This document shows, piece after piece, positions 26,614-35,409 of a DNA stretch of 64,000 nt (position 1 is its first letter; each line of letters starts with the position of its first letter). The position numbers and the translations under genes are program-made. Under the pieces are notes generated by a model. The model saw only the letters and a program-made list of their open reading frames with translations, was not told the DNA's origin and ran no database searches. Origin of the DNA: Burkholderiales bacterium (lineage in GTDB: Bacteria > Pseudomonadota > Gammaproteobacteria > Burkholderiales > Casimicrobiaceae); contig JAEUPL010000001.1 of NCBI GenBank assembly GCA_016790165.1, positions 124,001 through 188,000 on the forward strand, in the 5' to 3' direction.

Positions 26614-28248
26614 ATGGCATTGCAAGAACTCAAGGTCCCTGACATCGGTGACTTTACCGACATTCCGGTCATCGAAGTGCTGGTCAAGGTGGGCGACACG
26701 GTGACCAAAGAGCAGTCGCTCGTCACGCTCGAGTCCGACAAAGCTACGATGGAAGTGCCCGCTGAAGCGGCGGGCAAAATCGTCGAGCTGCGCGTGAAGC
26801 TCGGTGACAAGGTGTCGCAGGGCACGGTGGTGGCGATCATCGAGCCCGCAGGCGCCGGCGTGTCCGCCCCGGTGCCCGCGTCGGCACAAGCCACGGTGGC
26901 ACCCGCGCCCTCCGTTGCCGCACTCGCACCCGCCCCAGCGAGCGGCGGCAGCGTCGACGTCAAGGTTCCCGACATCGGTGACTTCAAGGACATCCCGGTC
27001 ATCGAGATCCTGGTCAAGGTCGGCGATACGGTCAAGCTTGAGCAGTCGCTGGTGACGCTCGAATCCGATAAGGCGACGATGGAAGTGCCGTCGACGGCCG
27101 CTGGCGTCGTCAAGGACATTAAGGTGAAGCTGGGCGACAAGGTGTCCGAAGGCTCGGTCGTGGTGGCGGTCGAAGCCGCCGGCGCCGCTCCCGCTGCCGT
27201 AGCACCGACACCTGCGTCCAGTGCTGCACCCGTCGCCGCGCCTGCGCAGGCAGCGTCAACGGTGTCCACGCCGACCCCGCCGCCCGCAGCTGCTGCGACG
27301 AGCGTCATCAACGAGGCCAGCTTCAGCAAGGCCCATGCCTCGCCTTCGGTGCGCAAGTTTGCACGTGAACTCGGCGTCGACCTCGGCCGTGTCAAGGGGA
27401 GCGGCCCGAAGAGCCGCATCCTGCTTGAGGATGTGCAGGGCTTCGTCAAGGGCGTGATGAGTGGCGCCGCCGCAGCGCCAGCTGCCGCCGCGCCGGGCGG
27501 TGACGGCGGCGCAGCGCTCGGCCTCATTCCCTGGCCGAAGGTTGACTTCAGCAAATTTGGTGCGATCGAGGCGAAGCCGCTATCCCGCATCAAAAAGATT
27601 TCGGGCGCCAACCTGCACCGCAACTGGGTGATGATCCCGCACGTCACCAACCACGACGATTGCGACATCACCGACCTCGAAGCCTTCCGCGTTCAGCTGA
27701 ACAAGGAGAACGAGAAGAGTGGCATCAAGGTGAGCATGCTCGCCTTCATGATCAAGGCATCCGTGGCGGCATTGAAAAAGTTCCCGACCTTCAATTCCAG
27801 CCTCGACGGCGACAACCTCGTGATGAAGAGCTACTACAACATTGGCTTTGCGGCAGACACGCCGAATGGCCTGGTGGTGCCCGTCATCAAGAACGCCGAT
27901 CAAAAGGGCATCGTGCAGATCGCAAAAGAGATGAGCGAGCTCGCCGGTATGGCGCGCGAGGGCAAACTGAAGCCCGACCAGATGCAGGGCGGCTGCTTCT
28001 CGATCAGCTCGCTGGGCGGCATCGGCGGGCGCTACTTCACACCGATCATCAACGCCCCTGAAGTCGCCATCATGGGCGTCTGCAAGAGCGAGATCGCGCC
28101 GAAGTGGAACGGCAAGGAGTTCGAGCCACGCCTGATCCTGCCGCTGTCGCTATCGTGGGATCACCGCGTCATTGATGGCGCCGAGGCCGCACGCTTCAAC
28201 GTGTACTTCGGGCAGTTGATGAGTGATTTCCGCAGGATTGCTTTGTAG
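26614..28248 (+). CDS. aceF: Pyruvate dehydrogenase E2, dihydrolipoamide acetyltransferase
   Basis: 544 residues: two lipoyl domains (lipoylated lysines Lys43 and Lys154, each in [10 protein letters not shown]), Ala/Pro linkers, a peripheral-subunit-binding domain (ASPSVRKFARELGVDLGRVKGSGPKSRI, about 234-262), and the catalytic domain ending in WDHRVIDGAEAARF with the H-x-x-x-D pair (His517, Asp521). It transfers acetyl groups to CoA and forms the core of the complex. The two lipoyl segments are also highly similar at DNA level to each other and to the one in lpdA. Confidence 0.98.
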   Translation: MALQELKVPDIGDFTDIPVIEVLVKVGDTVTKEQSLVTLESDKATMEVPAEAAGKIVELRVKLGDKVSQGTVVAIIEPAGAGVSAPVPASAQATVAPAPSVAALAPAPASGGSVDVKVPDIGDFKDIPVIEILVKVGDTVKLEQSLVTLESDKATMEVPSTAAGVVKDIKVKLGDKVSEGSVVVAVEAAGAAPAAVAPTPASSAAPVAAPAQAASTVSTPTPPPAAAATSVINEASFSKAHASPSVRKFARELGVDLGRVKGSGPKSRILLEDVQGFVKGVMSGAAAAPAAAAPGGDGGAALGLIPWPKVDFSKFGAIEAKPLSRIKKISGANLHRNWVMIPHVTNHDDCDITDLEAFRVQLNKENEKSGIKVSMLAFMIKASVAALKKFPTFNSSLDGDNLVMKSYYNIGFAADTPNGLVVPVIKNADQKGIVQIAKEMSELAGMAREGKLKPDQMQGGCFSISSLGGIGGRYFTPIINAPEVAIMGVCKSEIAPKWNGKEFEPRLILPLSLSWDHRVIDGAEAARFNVYFGQLMSDFRRIAL

Positions 28249-28262
28249 CGCTGGGCGCTACA

Positions 28263-28388
28263 GGACGAAGGACGAATGACGCAAAACTTGATGATCGTTC
28301 TTCTCCGTGAATGCTTGAATACACCGCCGACGATCGAAGAATCGAATGACTTTTTCGTCATTCGTCATTCGTCCTTCGTCATTCGTCC
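28263..28388. repeat. Inverted CATTCGT/ACGAATG heptamer repeat, copy 1
   Basis: The left arm (28263-28281) is a short run of GACGAAG/GACGAAT units; the right arm (28356-28388) is four-plus units of CATTCGT or CCTTCGT in the opposite sense. They enclose a 74-bp core that itself contains an imperfect inner hairpin (GATCGTTCTTC against GAAGAATC-like). It separates aceF from lpdA and ends 20 bp before the lpdA start, which has only a weak ribosome-binding site. Confidence 0.85.
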
Positions 28389-28408
28389 TACATTAGAGCG
28401 AAGCGAAA

Positions 28409-30190
28409 ATGAACATAGAACTCAAAGTCCCCGACATCGGCGACTTCAAGGACATCCCGGTTATTGAAGTGCTGGTGAAGGTCGGCGACACGGTCGCCAA
28501 GGAGCAGTCGCTGGTGACGCTCGAATCTGACAAGGCAACGATGGAAGTGCCCGCAGACGCGGCAGGCGTCGTCAAGGAGCTGCGCGTCAAGCTCGGCGAC
28601 AAGGTATCGCAGGGCACGGTCGTTGCGATCATCGAGGCTTCCGGCGCAGCGGCTGCGGCTCCCGCGCCAGCACCGACCACTGCAGCACCTGCGCCCGCTC
28701 CGGCTGTTGCGCCTACGCCTGCACCCGTCGCCGCTGGCGCCTACACGGGTCGGGCCGACGTCGAATGCGAGATGCTCGTGCTGGGCGCCGGCCCTGGCGG
28801 TTACAGCGCGGCATTCCGCGCGGCCGACCTTGGCATGAAGACCGTGCTGGTCGAGCGCTACGCGACGCTCGGTGGCGTCTGCCTCAATGTGGGCTGCATC
28901 CCGTCCAAGGCGCTGCTGCACACGGCGGCCGTGATGGACGAGGTGAAAGCGCTCGCGAAGCACGGCATCAGCTATGGTGAACCGACGGTCGAAATTGGCA
29001 AGCTGCGCGAATTCAAGGACGGCGTGATCAAGAAGCTCACCGGCGGTCTCGCCGGCATGGCCAAGGCGCGCAAGGTCGACATCGTGCGCGGTGTCGGCAC
29101 CTTCCTCGACGCCCATCACATCGAAGTCTCGCTGACGACTGGCACCGGCCAGGACACGACCGGCGAGAAGAAGGTCGTCAAGTTCCAGAAGTGCATCATC
29201 GCGGCCGGCTCACAGGCCGTGAAGTTGCCATTCATGCCTGACGACCCTCGCGTGGTCGACTCCACCGGCGCACTGCTGCTCGACGTCAAGCCCGAGCGCA
29301 TGCTGGTGATTGGCGGCGGCATTATCGGCCTCGAAATGGCGACGGTGTACTCGACGCTGGGTGCACGCATCGACGTTGTCGAAATGCTCGACACCGTGAT
29401 GACCGGCGCCGACCGCGACCTCGTGAAGGTCTGGGAAAAAGTCAACGCGCCGCGCTTCGACAACATGATGCTGAAGACCAAGACGGTCGGCGCCGAGGCG
29501 AAGAAGGACGGCATCTATGTCAAGTTTGAAGGCGAGAAGGCACCGGCCGAGGCGCAGCGCTACGACCTCGTGCTGGTCGCCGTCGGCCGTTCGCCGAACG
29601 GCAAGAAGATCGGCGCCGACAAGGCGGGCGTCGCGGTCACCGACCGCGGTTTCATCAACGTCGACAAGCAGATGCGCACCAACGTGCCGCACATCTTCGC
29701 GATCGGCGACATCGTCGGCAACCCGATGCTCGCGCACAAGGCGGTGCACGAGGGCCACGTCGCCGCAGAAGCAGCTCATGGCGAAAAGGCGTACTTCGAT
29801 GCGCGCCAGATTCCGAGCGTGGCCTACACCGACCCCGAGGTCGCGTGGGCCGGCATCACCGAGGATGAGGCGAAGAAGCAGGGCCTCAAATACACCGTCG
29901 GCAAGTTCCCCTGGGCCGCGAGCGGCCGCGCCATCGCCAACGGCCGCGACGAGGGCTTCACCAAGCTGATCTTCGATGAGGAGACGCACCGGATCATCGG
30001 CGGCGGCATCGTCGGCACCCACGCGGGCGACTTGATTGGTGAGGTTTGCCTGGCGGTCGAGATGGGCGCCGACATGATCGACATCGGCAAGACCATCCAC
30101 CCGCATCCGACGCTGGGCGAAAGCGTGGGCATGGCGGCCGAGGTTGCACACGGCACGTGTACGGACGTGCCGCCAGCGCGGAAGAGATAA
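28409..30190 (+). CDS. lpdA: Dihydrolipoamide dehydrogenase (PDH E3) with N-terminal lipoyl domain
   Basis: 593 residues. Residues 1-80 are a lipoyl domain (Lys42 in [10 protein letters not shown]), joined by an Ala/Pro linker (82-110) to a complete FAD/NAD disulfide oxidoreductase. The FAD motif is [18 protein letters not shown], the redox disulfide is [13 protein letters not shown] (Cys158-Cys163), the NAD motif [12 protein letters not shown], and the C-terminal dimer-interface His-Glu pair lies in HPHPTLGE (His566, Glu571). The added lipoyl domain is typical of E3 in the betaproteobacterial/Neisseria PDH. It reoxidises dihydrolipoyl groups of E2. Confidence 0.97.
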   Translation: MNIELKVPDIGDFKDIPVIEVLVKVGDTVAKEQSLVTLESDKATMEVPADAAGVVKELRVKLGDKVSQGTVVAIIEASGAAAAAPAPAPTTAAPAPAPAVAPTPAPVAAGAYTGRADVECEMLVLGAGPGGYSAAFRAADLGMKTVLVERYATLGGVCLNVGCIPSKALLHTAAVMDEVKALAKHGISYGEPTVEIGKLREFKDGVIKKLTGGLAGMAKARKVDIVRGVGTFLDAHHIEVSLTTGTGQDTTGEKKVVKFQKCIIAAGSQAVKLPFMPDDPRVVDSTGALLLDVKPERMLVIGGGIIGLEMATVYSTLGARIDVVEMLDTVMTGADRDLVKVWEKVNAPRFDNMMLKTKTVGAEAKKDGIYVKFEGEKAPAEAQRYDLVLVAVGRSPNGKKIGADKAGVAVTDRGFINVDKQMRTNVPHIFAIGDIVGNPMLAHKAVHEGHVAAEAAHGEKAYFDARQIPSVAYTDPEVAWAGITEDEAKKQGLKYTVGKFPWAASGRAIANGRDEGFTKLIFDEETHRIIGGGIVGTHAGDLIGEVCLAVEMGADMIDIGKTIHPHPTLGESVGMAAEVAHGTCTDVPPARKR

Positions 30191-30216
30191 CGCGTCAGGC
30201 GGCGTTTGGGTGGGGT

Positions 30217-30240
30217 CTGGGGGCTAGACCTGGCCCCCAG
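30217..30240 (+). other. GC-rich hairpin after lpdA
   Basis: CTGGGGGC (30217-30224) pairs with GCCCCCAG (30233-30240) over 8 bp around an 8-bp loop. There is no T-tract, so it is unlikely to terminate alone; it may stabilise the transcript end ahead of the terminator at 30290. Confidence 0.55.
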
Positions 30241-30289
30241 CATGCGTTACCTCGTTTCCGGGTTTACGTTTGCCGGACATTCACCGCAA

Positions 30290-30316
30290 AAAAAGGACGC
30301 TTCGTGTGTCCTTTTT
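30290..30316. terminator. Bidirectional rho-independent terminator between lpdA and ychF
   Basis: AAAAAGGACGC and GTGTCCTTTTT form an 11-bp stem (one G-U pair) around a five-base loop, giving a U-tract on either strand. The flanking genes converge here, so it can serve both lpdA and ychF transcripts. The remaining bases to ychF (30317-30445) show nothing else recognisable. Confidence 0.8.
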
Positions 30317-30445
30317 GCTTCATTCACTGTGGGTCGTAGCCTCGATGCAACGAAGTGGAATCGAGGGCAACTTTGGCTCGGGGAACAAATGCCTCGATTG
30401 CGCTACGCTCCATCGCGGCTACGGCACTACGACCACGCACACGCG

Positions 30446-31543
30446 CTACACGTTGAACAGGAAGTTCAACACGTCCCCGTCCTGCACCACGTATTCCTTG
30501 CCTTCGGCGCGCATCTTGCCCGCCTCCTTGGCGCCGTGTTCGCCCTTGTACTGAATGAAGTCGGCGAAGCTGATGGTTTGCGCGCGAATGAATCCCTTTT
30601 CGAAGTCGGTGTGGATCACGCCAGCCGCTTGTGGCGCGGTATCGCCCTTGTGGATGGTCCAGGCGCGCACTTCCTTCACGCCGGCGGTGAAGTAGGTTTG
30701 TAGTCCCAGCAGGTCATAACCGGCGCGAATCACGCGGTTGAGACCCGGTTCCTCGAGGCCGAGGTCCTTCAAAAACTCCATCTTGTCGGCGTCATCCATG
30801 TCGCCGATTTCGGCCTCCATGTTGGCGCAGACGGCGACCACCGGCGCCTTCTCGCTGGCGGCGTATTGGGCGACGGCCTGATAGTGCTTGTTATGCGCCA
30901 GATCATTGGCGTCGGCGACGTTGGCCACGTACATCGTCGGCTTCGCGGTGATCAGCGTGAGCTGCTTGAGCACCACTCTCTCTTCCGGGTAGAAATCAAT
31001 GCTGCGCACGGCCTTGCCCTGATCGAGCACCTTCTGGCACTTCTCGAGCACGCCCATCATGCGCTGCGCTTCCTTGTCGCCGCCTGCCTTGGCGAGCTTG
31101 CTGTACTTGAGGATCGCTTTCTCTACCGTGGCGAGGTCCGCCAGCGCAAGCTCGGTGTTGATCACCTCGATATCGTCAATCGGCGACACCTTGCCTGCGA
31201 CGTGCACCACGTTGTCGTCCTCGAAGCAGCGCACCACGTGGGCCGTGGCGTCGCAGGTGCGGATGTTGGCGAGAAACTGGTTGCCCAGACCTTCTCCCTT
31301 CGACGCGCCCTTCACCAGGCCGGCGATGTCGACAAACTCGACGGTGGCTGGCACCACCTTCTGTGGATTGACGATTTCGGCAAGCTGATTCAGTCGCTGG
31401 TCGGGCACCTCCACGATGCCGCTGTTGGGCTCAATCGTGCAGAAAGGATAGTTTTCGGCTGCGATACCCGCTTTGGTGAGCGCATTGAAAAGAGTGGATT
31501 TGCCGACGTTCGGAAGACCGACGATGCCGCATTGGACAGCCAT
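30446..31543 (-). CDS. ychF: Ribosome-binding ATPase YchF (OBG family)
   Basis: 365 residues from ATG 31543 ([22 protein letters not shown]); an in-frame extension to 31597 is unlikely. The G1 P-loop GLPNVGKS, the switch region [14 protein letters not shown], the G3 motif [25 protein letters not shown] and the C-terminal TGS domain ending [18 protein letters not shown] identify YchF, a universally conserved ATPase of the OBG class that binds ribosomes. It is divergent from the YqiA-like gene, with a heptamer repeat between them. Confidence 0.96.
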   Translation of the reverse strand: MAVQCGIVGLPNVGKSTLFNALTKAGIAAENYPFCTIEPNSGIVEVPDQRLNQLAEIVNPQKVVPATVEFVDIAGLVKGASKGEGLGNQFLANIRTCDATAHVVRCFEDDNVVHVAGKVSPIDDIEVINTELALADLATVEKAILKYSKLAKAGGDKEAQRMMGVLEKCQKVLDQGKAVRSIDFYPEERVVLKQLTLITAKPTMYVANVADANDLAHNKHYQAVAQYAASEKAPVVAVCANMEAEIGDMDDADKMEFLKDLGLEEPGLNRVIRAGYDLLGLQTYFTAGVKEVRAWTIHKGDTAPQAAGVIHTDFEKGFIRAQTISFADFIQYKGEHGAKEAGKMRAEGKEYVVQDGDVLNFLFNV

Positions 31544-31600
31544 GATGGTGGGGCGCGTTGTTGAGTTACTTTGATAATTGTAGGAGGTGGGCCGCACCCC

Positions 31601-31688
31601 AAGGACGAATGACGAAGGACGAGTGACGAAAACGCGTTACGCTCCTGATCGTCGCTGTTTCCGTCCTTCGTCATTGGTCATTCGTCCT
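31601..31688. repeat. Inverted CATTCGT/ACGAATG heptamer repeat, copy 2
   Basis: Left arm 31601-31628 is a four-unit array of GACGAAT/GACGAAG/GACGAGT; right arm 31662-31688 is the inverted array (CCTTCGT, CATTGGT, CATTCGT). The core is 33 bp. It ends 9 bp before the start of the YqiA-like gene, covering the place where its ribosome-binding site should be. Confidence 0.85.
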
Positions 31689-31697
31689 GCGCAGCAC

Positions 31698-32273
31698 ATG
31701 AACATTCTTTATCTGCACGGCTTTCGTTCCAGCCCGCAATCGATGAAGGCGCGGCTGATGGCGGCGCACTTTGCGACGACGGAGCACCGCTTCGTGTGCC
31801 CGCAACTGCCCGCCAGTCCGGCGGCGGCGATGGAACTGGCCTGCGAATTCATCGAGGATCGCGGCGAACCGGCGTGCGACTGGGCGCTGATCGGCTCCTC
31901 GCTCGGTGGCTACTACGCCACCTGGCTTGCCGAGCGCTACGGCTGCCGCGCCGCGCTGTTGAACCCCGCCGTACTACCCGCAGACGACCTCGCGGGTTAC
32001 GTGGGCGAACAGACCCTGTATCACTCCAGCGAGCCGTTCGAATGGCGCGCCGAGTACCTGCACGAACTGCAGGCGCTACGCATTGACCCGATCACACACC
32101 CCGAGCGCTACCTGCTGCTCGCGGCCACCGGCGACGAAGTGCTCGACTGGCGGCGCATGTGCGAGCACTACCCAGGTGCCCAGCAGCACATCATTGATGG
32201 CAGCGATCATGCGATCAGTGAGTTTTCGGCGTATGTTGAGTTGGTCGCGCGCTTCGTCGCCGATGACGAATGA
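31698..32273 (+). CDS. YqiA-like alpha/beta-hydrolase esterase
   Basis: 191 residues from ATG 31698. A small alpha/beta hydrolase: oxyanion region YLHGFRSSPQS, nucleophile elbow GSSLGGYYA (Ser68), and acid and His in GDEVLDW and DGSDHAIS. This is the UPF0227/YqiA family, cytoplasmic esterases of unclear physiological substrate. Heptamer repeat copy 2 lies directly upstream, leaving little room for a normal ribosome-binding site. The last codons, GATGACGAATGA, contain the same motif as the repeat, possibly by chance. Confidence 0.85.
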   Translation: MNILYLHGFRSSPQSMKARLMAAHFATTEHRFVCPQLPASPAAAMELACEFIEDRGEPACDWALIGSSLGGYYATWLAERYGCRAALLNPAVLPADDLAGYVGEQTLYHSSEPFEWRAEYLHELQALRIDPITHPERYLLLAATGDEVLDWRRMCEHYPGAQQHIIDGSDHAISEFSAYVELVARFVADDE

Positions 32274-32429
32274 CAACTGTGCGAACAGGGAGCACAGCCG
32301 GTGTTGCACGGAATTTGGCGCTGGGGTTGAATCCACACTGACGGTACGACTGCGTGGAAGCGCTGTCCGTCCGATCAATGTTGTGCTGCGGCGTGCACGC
32401 TGCAACTATTCTTGAGGAGCACATTCATC

Positions 32430-32846
32430 ATGGCAGAAGCGAAGACCAAACCGACCACCGCCAGCATCGAGGAGTACCTCGCGTCACGGGCCTCTTCAGA
32501 GCAGCTTGCCGATTGCCATGCGCTGGTCGCTCTGCTGCAACGGTTGACAGGCGAGGCGCCGCGCATGTGGGGCCCGAGCATCGTCGGCTTTGGCTCGTAC
32601 CGCTACCCGCTCGCCAGCGGGAAGTTCGGCGAGTCCTGCGCGACGGGCTTCGCCGTTCGCGGCAAAGAGTTGGTCGTCTACCTTGTGGCAGAAGCGCCTG
32701 ACCAAACCGCACTGCTGGCCAAATTGGGAAAACACAAGTTCGGCAAGGCGTGTCTGTACTTCAAGCGGCTTGCCGATCTCGATCAAAGGGTACTGGAGCA
32801 GCTGGTGAGTGGGACGCTGGCCGAGCTCAGGCGGCGTTATGGCTAA
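32430..32846 (+). CDS. DUF1801-domain protein
   Basis: About 138 residues from ATG 32430, preceded by GAGGAG (32414-32419). The family hallmarks are a small alpha/beta domain with SIVGFGSYRYPLASGKFGE and GKHKFGKACLYFKRLADLD, as in YdhG-like proteins. Structures show a lipocalin-unrelated fold of unknown role; no function is assigned here. It stands alone on the plus strand and is followed by a strong 10-bp stem hairpin. Confidence 0.85.
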   Translation: MAEAKTKPTTASIEEYLASRASSEQLADCHALVALLQRLTGEAPRMWGPSIVGFGSYRYPLASGKFGESCATGFAVRGKELVVYLVAEAPDQTALLAKLGKHKFGKACLYFKRLADLDQRVLEQLVSGTLAELRRRYG

Positions 32847-32857
32847 GCCAGCGCCGT

Positions 32858-32884
32858 AGGGCGGGACGCTGGCGGTCCCGCCCT
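32858..32884. repeat. Short GTAGGGCGGGAC hairpin
   Basis: AGGGCGGGAC (32858-32867) and GTCCCGCCCT (32875-32884) pair perfectly over 10 bp around a 7-bp loop. The sequence resembles the tkt/gap inverted repeat (GTAGGG-GGG-AC), so both may belong to the same REP-like group. No T-tract follows; it lies between the convergent DUF1801 and lumazine synthase genes. Confidence 0.7.
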
Positions 32885-32943
32885 GCCATCCAGCGAGCCG
32901 ACGCGATCCGTGACCAGTGCGCGCGTCGACTGCGTCGCAACGT

Positions 32944-33435
32944 CTACGCCGCCTCTGCCATCCGCCGCATGCCATCCAGCGTATGCAAGCAAGCCTTCGC
33001 GACCTCGCGCCCTTTGTGCTTCATGTGTTCCCGAAAGAACTGCTGATGCGCAGCGTGCTCGTGAAACTGCTGCGGTGTGAGCACCGCCGAGAACACGGGC
33101 ACGCCGGTGTCGAGCTGCACGCGCATCAGGCCGTCGATGACGGCGGCGGCGACGAACTCGTGGCGGTAGATACCACCGTCGACCACGAAGCCGCAGGCGA
33201 TGATTGCATCGGGTCGCGCATCTCTGGCGAGCGTTGCCAGCTGCTTCGCCCGCAGCGGTATTTCAAAGGCGCCGGGGACGTCGTACTCGCTGATCTCGAA
33301 CGTGATGTGCTCGGTTGCGCCATGGCGCGTGAGCTCGTCGCGAATGGCCGCTCTGGTGGCGGCGACGAGGTCGTCGTGCCACGCCGCGTGAATCACGGCG
33401 ATGCGGAGTGTGGGGTTGCTTGGAATCTGATTCAT
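32944..33435 (-). CDS. ribH2: Type II 6,7-dimethyl-8-ribityllumazine synthase
   Basis: 163 residues from ATG 33435, preceded by GAGGAAAAC. It condenses the pyrimidinedione with dihydroxybutanone phosphate in riboflavin synthesis. Motifs include RIAVIHAAWHDDL, ISEYDVPGAFEIPLRAKQLA, ACGFVVDGGIYRHEFVAAAVIDGLM (the active-site His in YRHEF) and VPVFSAVLTPQQFHEH. The GFVVDGGIYRHEF and FHEH patterns match the decameric type II (RibH2) enzymes of Brucella/rhizobia rather than the icosahedral type. It stands alone behind an FMN riboswitch, so expression responds to flavin. Confidence 0.93.
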   Translation of the reverse strand: MNQIPSNPTLRIAVIHAAWHDDLVAATRAAIRDELTRHGATEHITFEISEYDVPGAFEIPLRAKQLATLARDARPDAIIACGFVVDGGIYRHEFVAAAVIDGLMRVQLDTGVPVFSAVLTPQQFHEHAAHQQFFREHMKHKGREVAKACLHTLDGMRRMAEAA

Positions 33436-33532
33436 GTTTTCCTCGATGAGTGTGAACAAAGAATCAGGGCACGCGAACGCAGGCCAACGCAGGCGCGTCC
33501 ACGCGAGCGAACGCACCGGTTAGCCATGCAAC

Positions 33533-33707
33533 GCGATCTCTTTCATCCGGACTGTGACCGTCGGCTCTGGCATCGCACCAGATCTGCTGACCCTGCATCG
33601 ACCGTGCAAGCACGGTCAACCCAGGCGCTCGCGGGCTCTCGCGATGCCACCGGGAGGCCGCATCACGATTACCGCCGGTAGGGAATTTCACCCTGCCCTG
33701 AGAACGC
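33533..33707 (-). promoter_or_regulatory. FMN riboswitch (RFN element)
   Basis: On the minus strand all RFN signatures appear in order: GTTCTCAGGGCAGGGTGAAA, CCCTACCGGCGGT, GAGCCCGCGAGCG, CAGATCTGGTG, CCAGAGCCGACGGTC and AGTCCGGATGAAAGAGA. The closing helix P1 pairs GCGTTCTC (33700-33707) with GAGATCGC (33533-33540), 7 of 8 pairs. The expression platform must lie in 33436-33532. FMN binding normally shuts off expression of the riboflavin or flavin-uptake gene downstream, here ribH2. Confidence 0.95.
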
Positions 33708-33732
33708 TGCCAGCCGCGTCAGGCCGCTGGCA

Positions 33733-33761
33733 ATAACATTCTAGGGTTCAACCTCTTCCAA
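33733..33761 (-). promoter_or_regulatory. Candidate promoter for the RFN-ribH2 transcript
   Basis: On the minus strand TTGGAA (33756-33761) and TGTTAT (33733-33738) are 17 bp apart, each matching 4 of 6 sigma-70 positions. A start about 7 bp downstream would place the first RFN helix shortly after initiation. It overlaps the 3' end of the diguanylate cyclase gene. Confidence 0.4.
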
Positions 33762-35331
33762 CGTGCAGACGATTGCGTCCGTCCGACTTGGCGCAATACA
33801 GCGCTTCGTCGGCCCGCTGCATCAACTCGGCGAGTGGCGTCGCCGCAGCGCCGGAAATCACGCCCGCGCTTGCCGTGATCATCAACGACACGCCGAGATC
33901 AGTCCAGTCGATGCTGCCGACCGCGTGGCGGATACGCTCGGCGACGCGCGTGGCCGCATCGAGATCGGTATTGGGAAGCAGTACGGCAAATTCTTCGCCG
34001 CCCCAGCGCGCGAGCAGATCCTGCTCGCGGCACACTGCGGCCATCGCCAGCGAGGCGCGCCGCAGCACGACGTCGCCAACGACGTGGCCGAAGCGATCGT
34101 TTACACGCTTGAAGTGATCAAGGTCGAGCACCACCAATGCGAGTGATGCACCTGTCGTGCGCAACCGATCGCTGGCGCTCTCCAGTGCGCGGCGGTTGGC
34201 GAGACCGGTGAGCGCGTCGGTGGTGGCGAGGTGATCGAGGGCACGCGTCTCCGCCTCCAGCTCGGCCTGACGTTGCCGCGTCTGCTCCAGGGTGCGGCGA
34301 TGTTCGATGTTTTCAATGCGCCGAAGCACTTCCCCGTCGCGCAGCTGGGCGTCGATGTCGCGGGCGATCTTGAGGTGCGCGAACGCGGCGGCAATATCGC
34401 CCGCCGCTTCGCGACAGCGCACCAGCAGATCGCGCGCGTCACGCTCGGCCGGCCGAAAGCCACATGCGAGCGCAAGCGTGAGGCCGGCCTCGGCGCGCTC
34501 GATCGCGGCATCGAGATGACCGGCGTCGAGCTCGGCGGCGGCAATGTGCAGGAGCGCGTCGCATTCATCCTTCGGTGCCGGCAGTTCGCGAAATATGGCG
34601 ATGGCCTGCTCACAGTGATCGACGACGGCGGCGAGCCCGCCGCGCAAGCGATAGGCGTGCCCCAGCTCGTTGAGGCACATGCCTTCGAGTCGGCGACGTG
34701 ACGTGGCGCGCGCCAGCGCCAGCGAGTCGAGCAAGAGTTGCAGGGCCGCAGGCATGTTGCCCTGCGTCGGCTGCCCCGGACGGGTTGCTTCAATCTCCCG
34801 CAGTTCGAGCACCGCCATGCAATGCAGCGTATTCGCCGCGGCCGCGTCGTCGTGCAGAGTGCGCTGCAGGGCAAGCGCCTTCGCATAGGCGTCGCGCGCG
34901 CGGGCGTGATCGCCGACGCGGGCGCTGGCGATACCGATGCCAGTCAGAAAGCGGCTCGACAACAGCGTGTCGCCGATGGCGCTGGCGTGCTGCATGCCGC
35001 GGGCAAAGCATTCGATGGCGTCGCCGTAGTCACCGAGGTCGAGTGCCATCTGGCCGCGTTGCACCGCGATCTGCGCCATGCCTTGCGCATCCCCACGCGC
35101 TGCGTAGCCAGCGTCAGCGCCTTCGAGCCAGCGCCGGGCGTCGGCATGCCGGGACGCCATTCGTGCGAGCGTGCCCATTTGCCCCAGCGCCTGCAGCCGG
35201 GCGGGCTCGTCGTGCCGCTCCTGCGCCAACTGCAGCGCCTGCTCGGCCACGCGCATGCCGGTTTCGGCTGCGCCGGCAAGGATGCAGCGTTGCGCTTCCG
35301 CGAGCAGGGCGGTGAGGTCGGGCGATGGCAT
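33748..35331 (-). CDS. TPR-GGDEF diguanylate cyclase
   Basis: 527 residues. About 330 N-terminal residues are TPR-like helical repeats, followed by a coiled-coil-like stretch (RTLEQTRQRQAELEAETRALDHLA) and a GGDEF domain. The active site is RWGGEEFAVLLP (GGEEF at 444-448), intact for diguanylate cyclase activity. The inhibitory I-site RxxD (REQD, 435-438, five residues before GGEEF) is also present, so c-di-GMP feedback inhibition is expected. No membrane segment is visible, so a cytoplasmic sensor responding through TPR-mediated protein contacts is likely. Confidence 0.92.
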   Translation of the reverse strand: MPSPDLTALLAEAQRCILAGAAETGMRVAEQALQLAQERHDEPARLQALGQMGTLARMASRHADARRWLEGADAGYAARGDAQGMAQIAVQRGQMALDLGDYGDAIECFARGMQHASAIGDTLLSSRFLTGIGIASARVGDHARARDAYAKALALQRTLHDDAAAANTLHCMAVLELREIEATRPGQPTQGNMPAALQLLLDSLALARATSRRRLEGMCLNELGHAYRLRGGLAAVVDHCEQAIAIFRELPAPKDECDALLHIAAAELDAGHLDAAIERAEAGLTLALACGFRPAERDARDLLVRCREAAGDIAAAFAHLKIARDIDAQLRDGEVLRRIENIEHRRTLEQTRQRQAELEAETRALDHLATTDALTGLANRRALESASDRLRTTGASLALVVLDLDHFKRVNDRFGHVVGDVVLRRASLAMAAVCREQDLLARWGGEEFAVLLPNTDLDAATRVAERIRHAVGSIDWTDLGVSLMITASAGVISGAAATPLAELMQRADEALYCAKSDGRNRLHVGRG

Positions 35332-35409
35332 GGCGGGCGTGATGGTGGCGGCTACGTCAGGGAATGACGCGAGGCAACGCGTGATTGTGCCAAGGGTAAG
35401 CGTTCGGCA

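Noticed and set aside
32262-32274. The end of the YqiA-like gene as a fourth copy of the heptamer repeat
   Set aside because: Only one unit of the motif (GACGAATGAC) is present, with no inverted partner nearby; it can be explained by Asp-Glu codons plus the stop.
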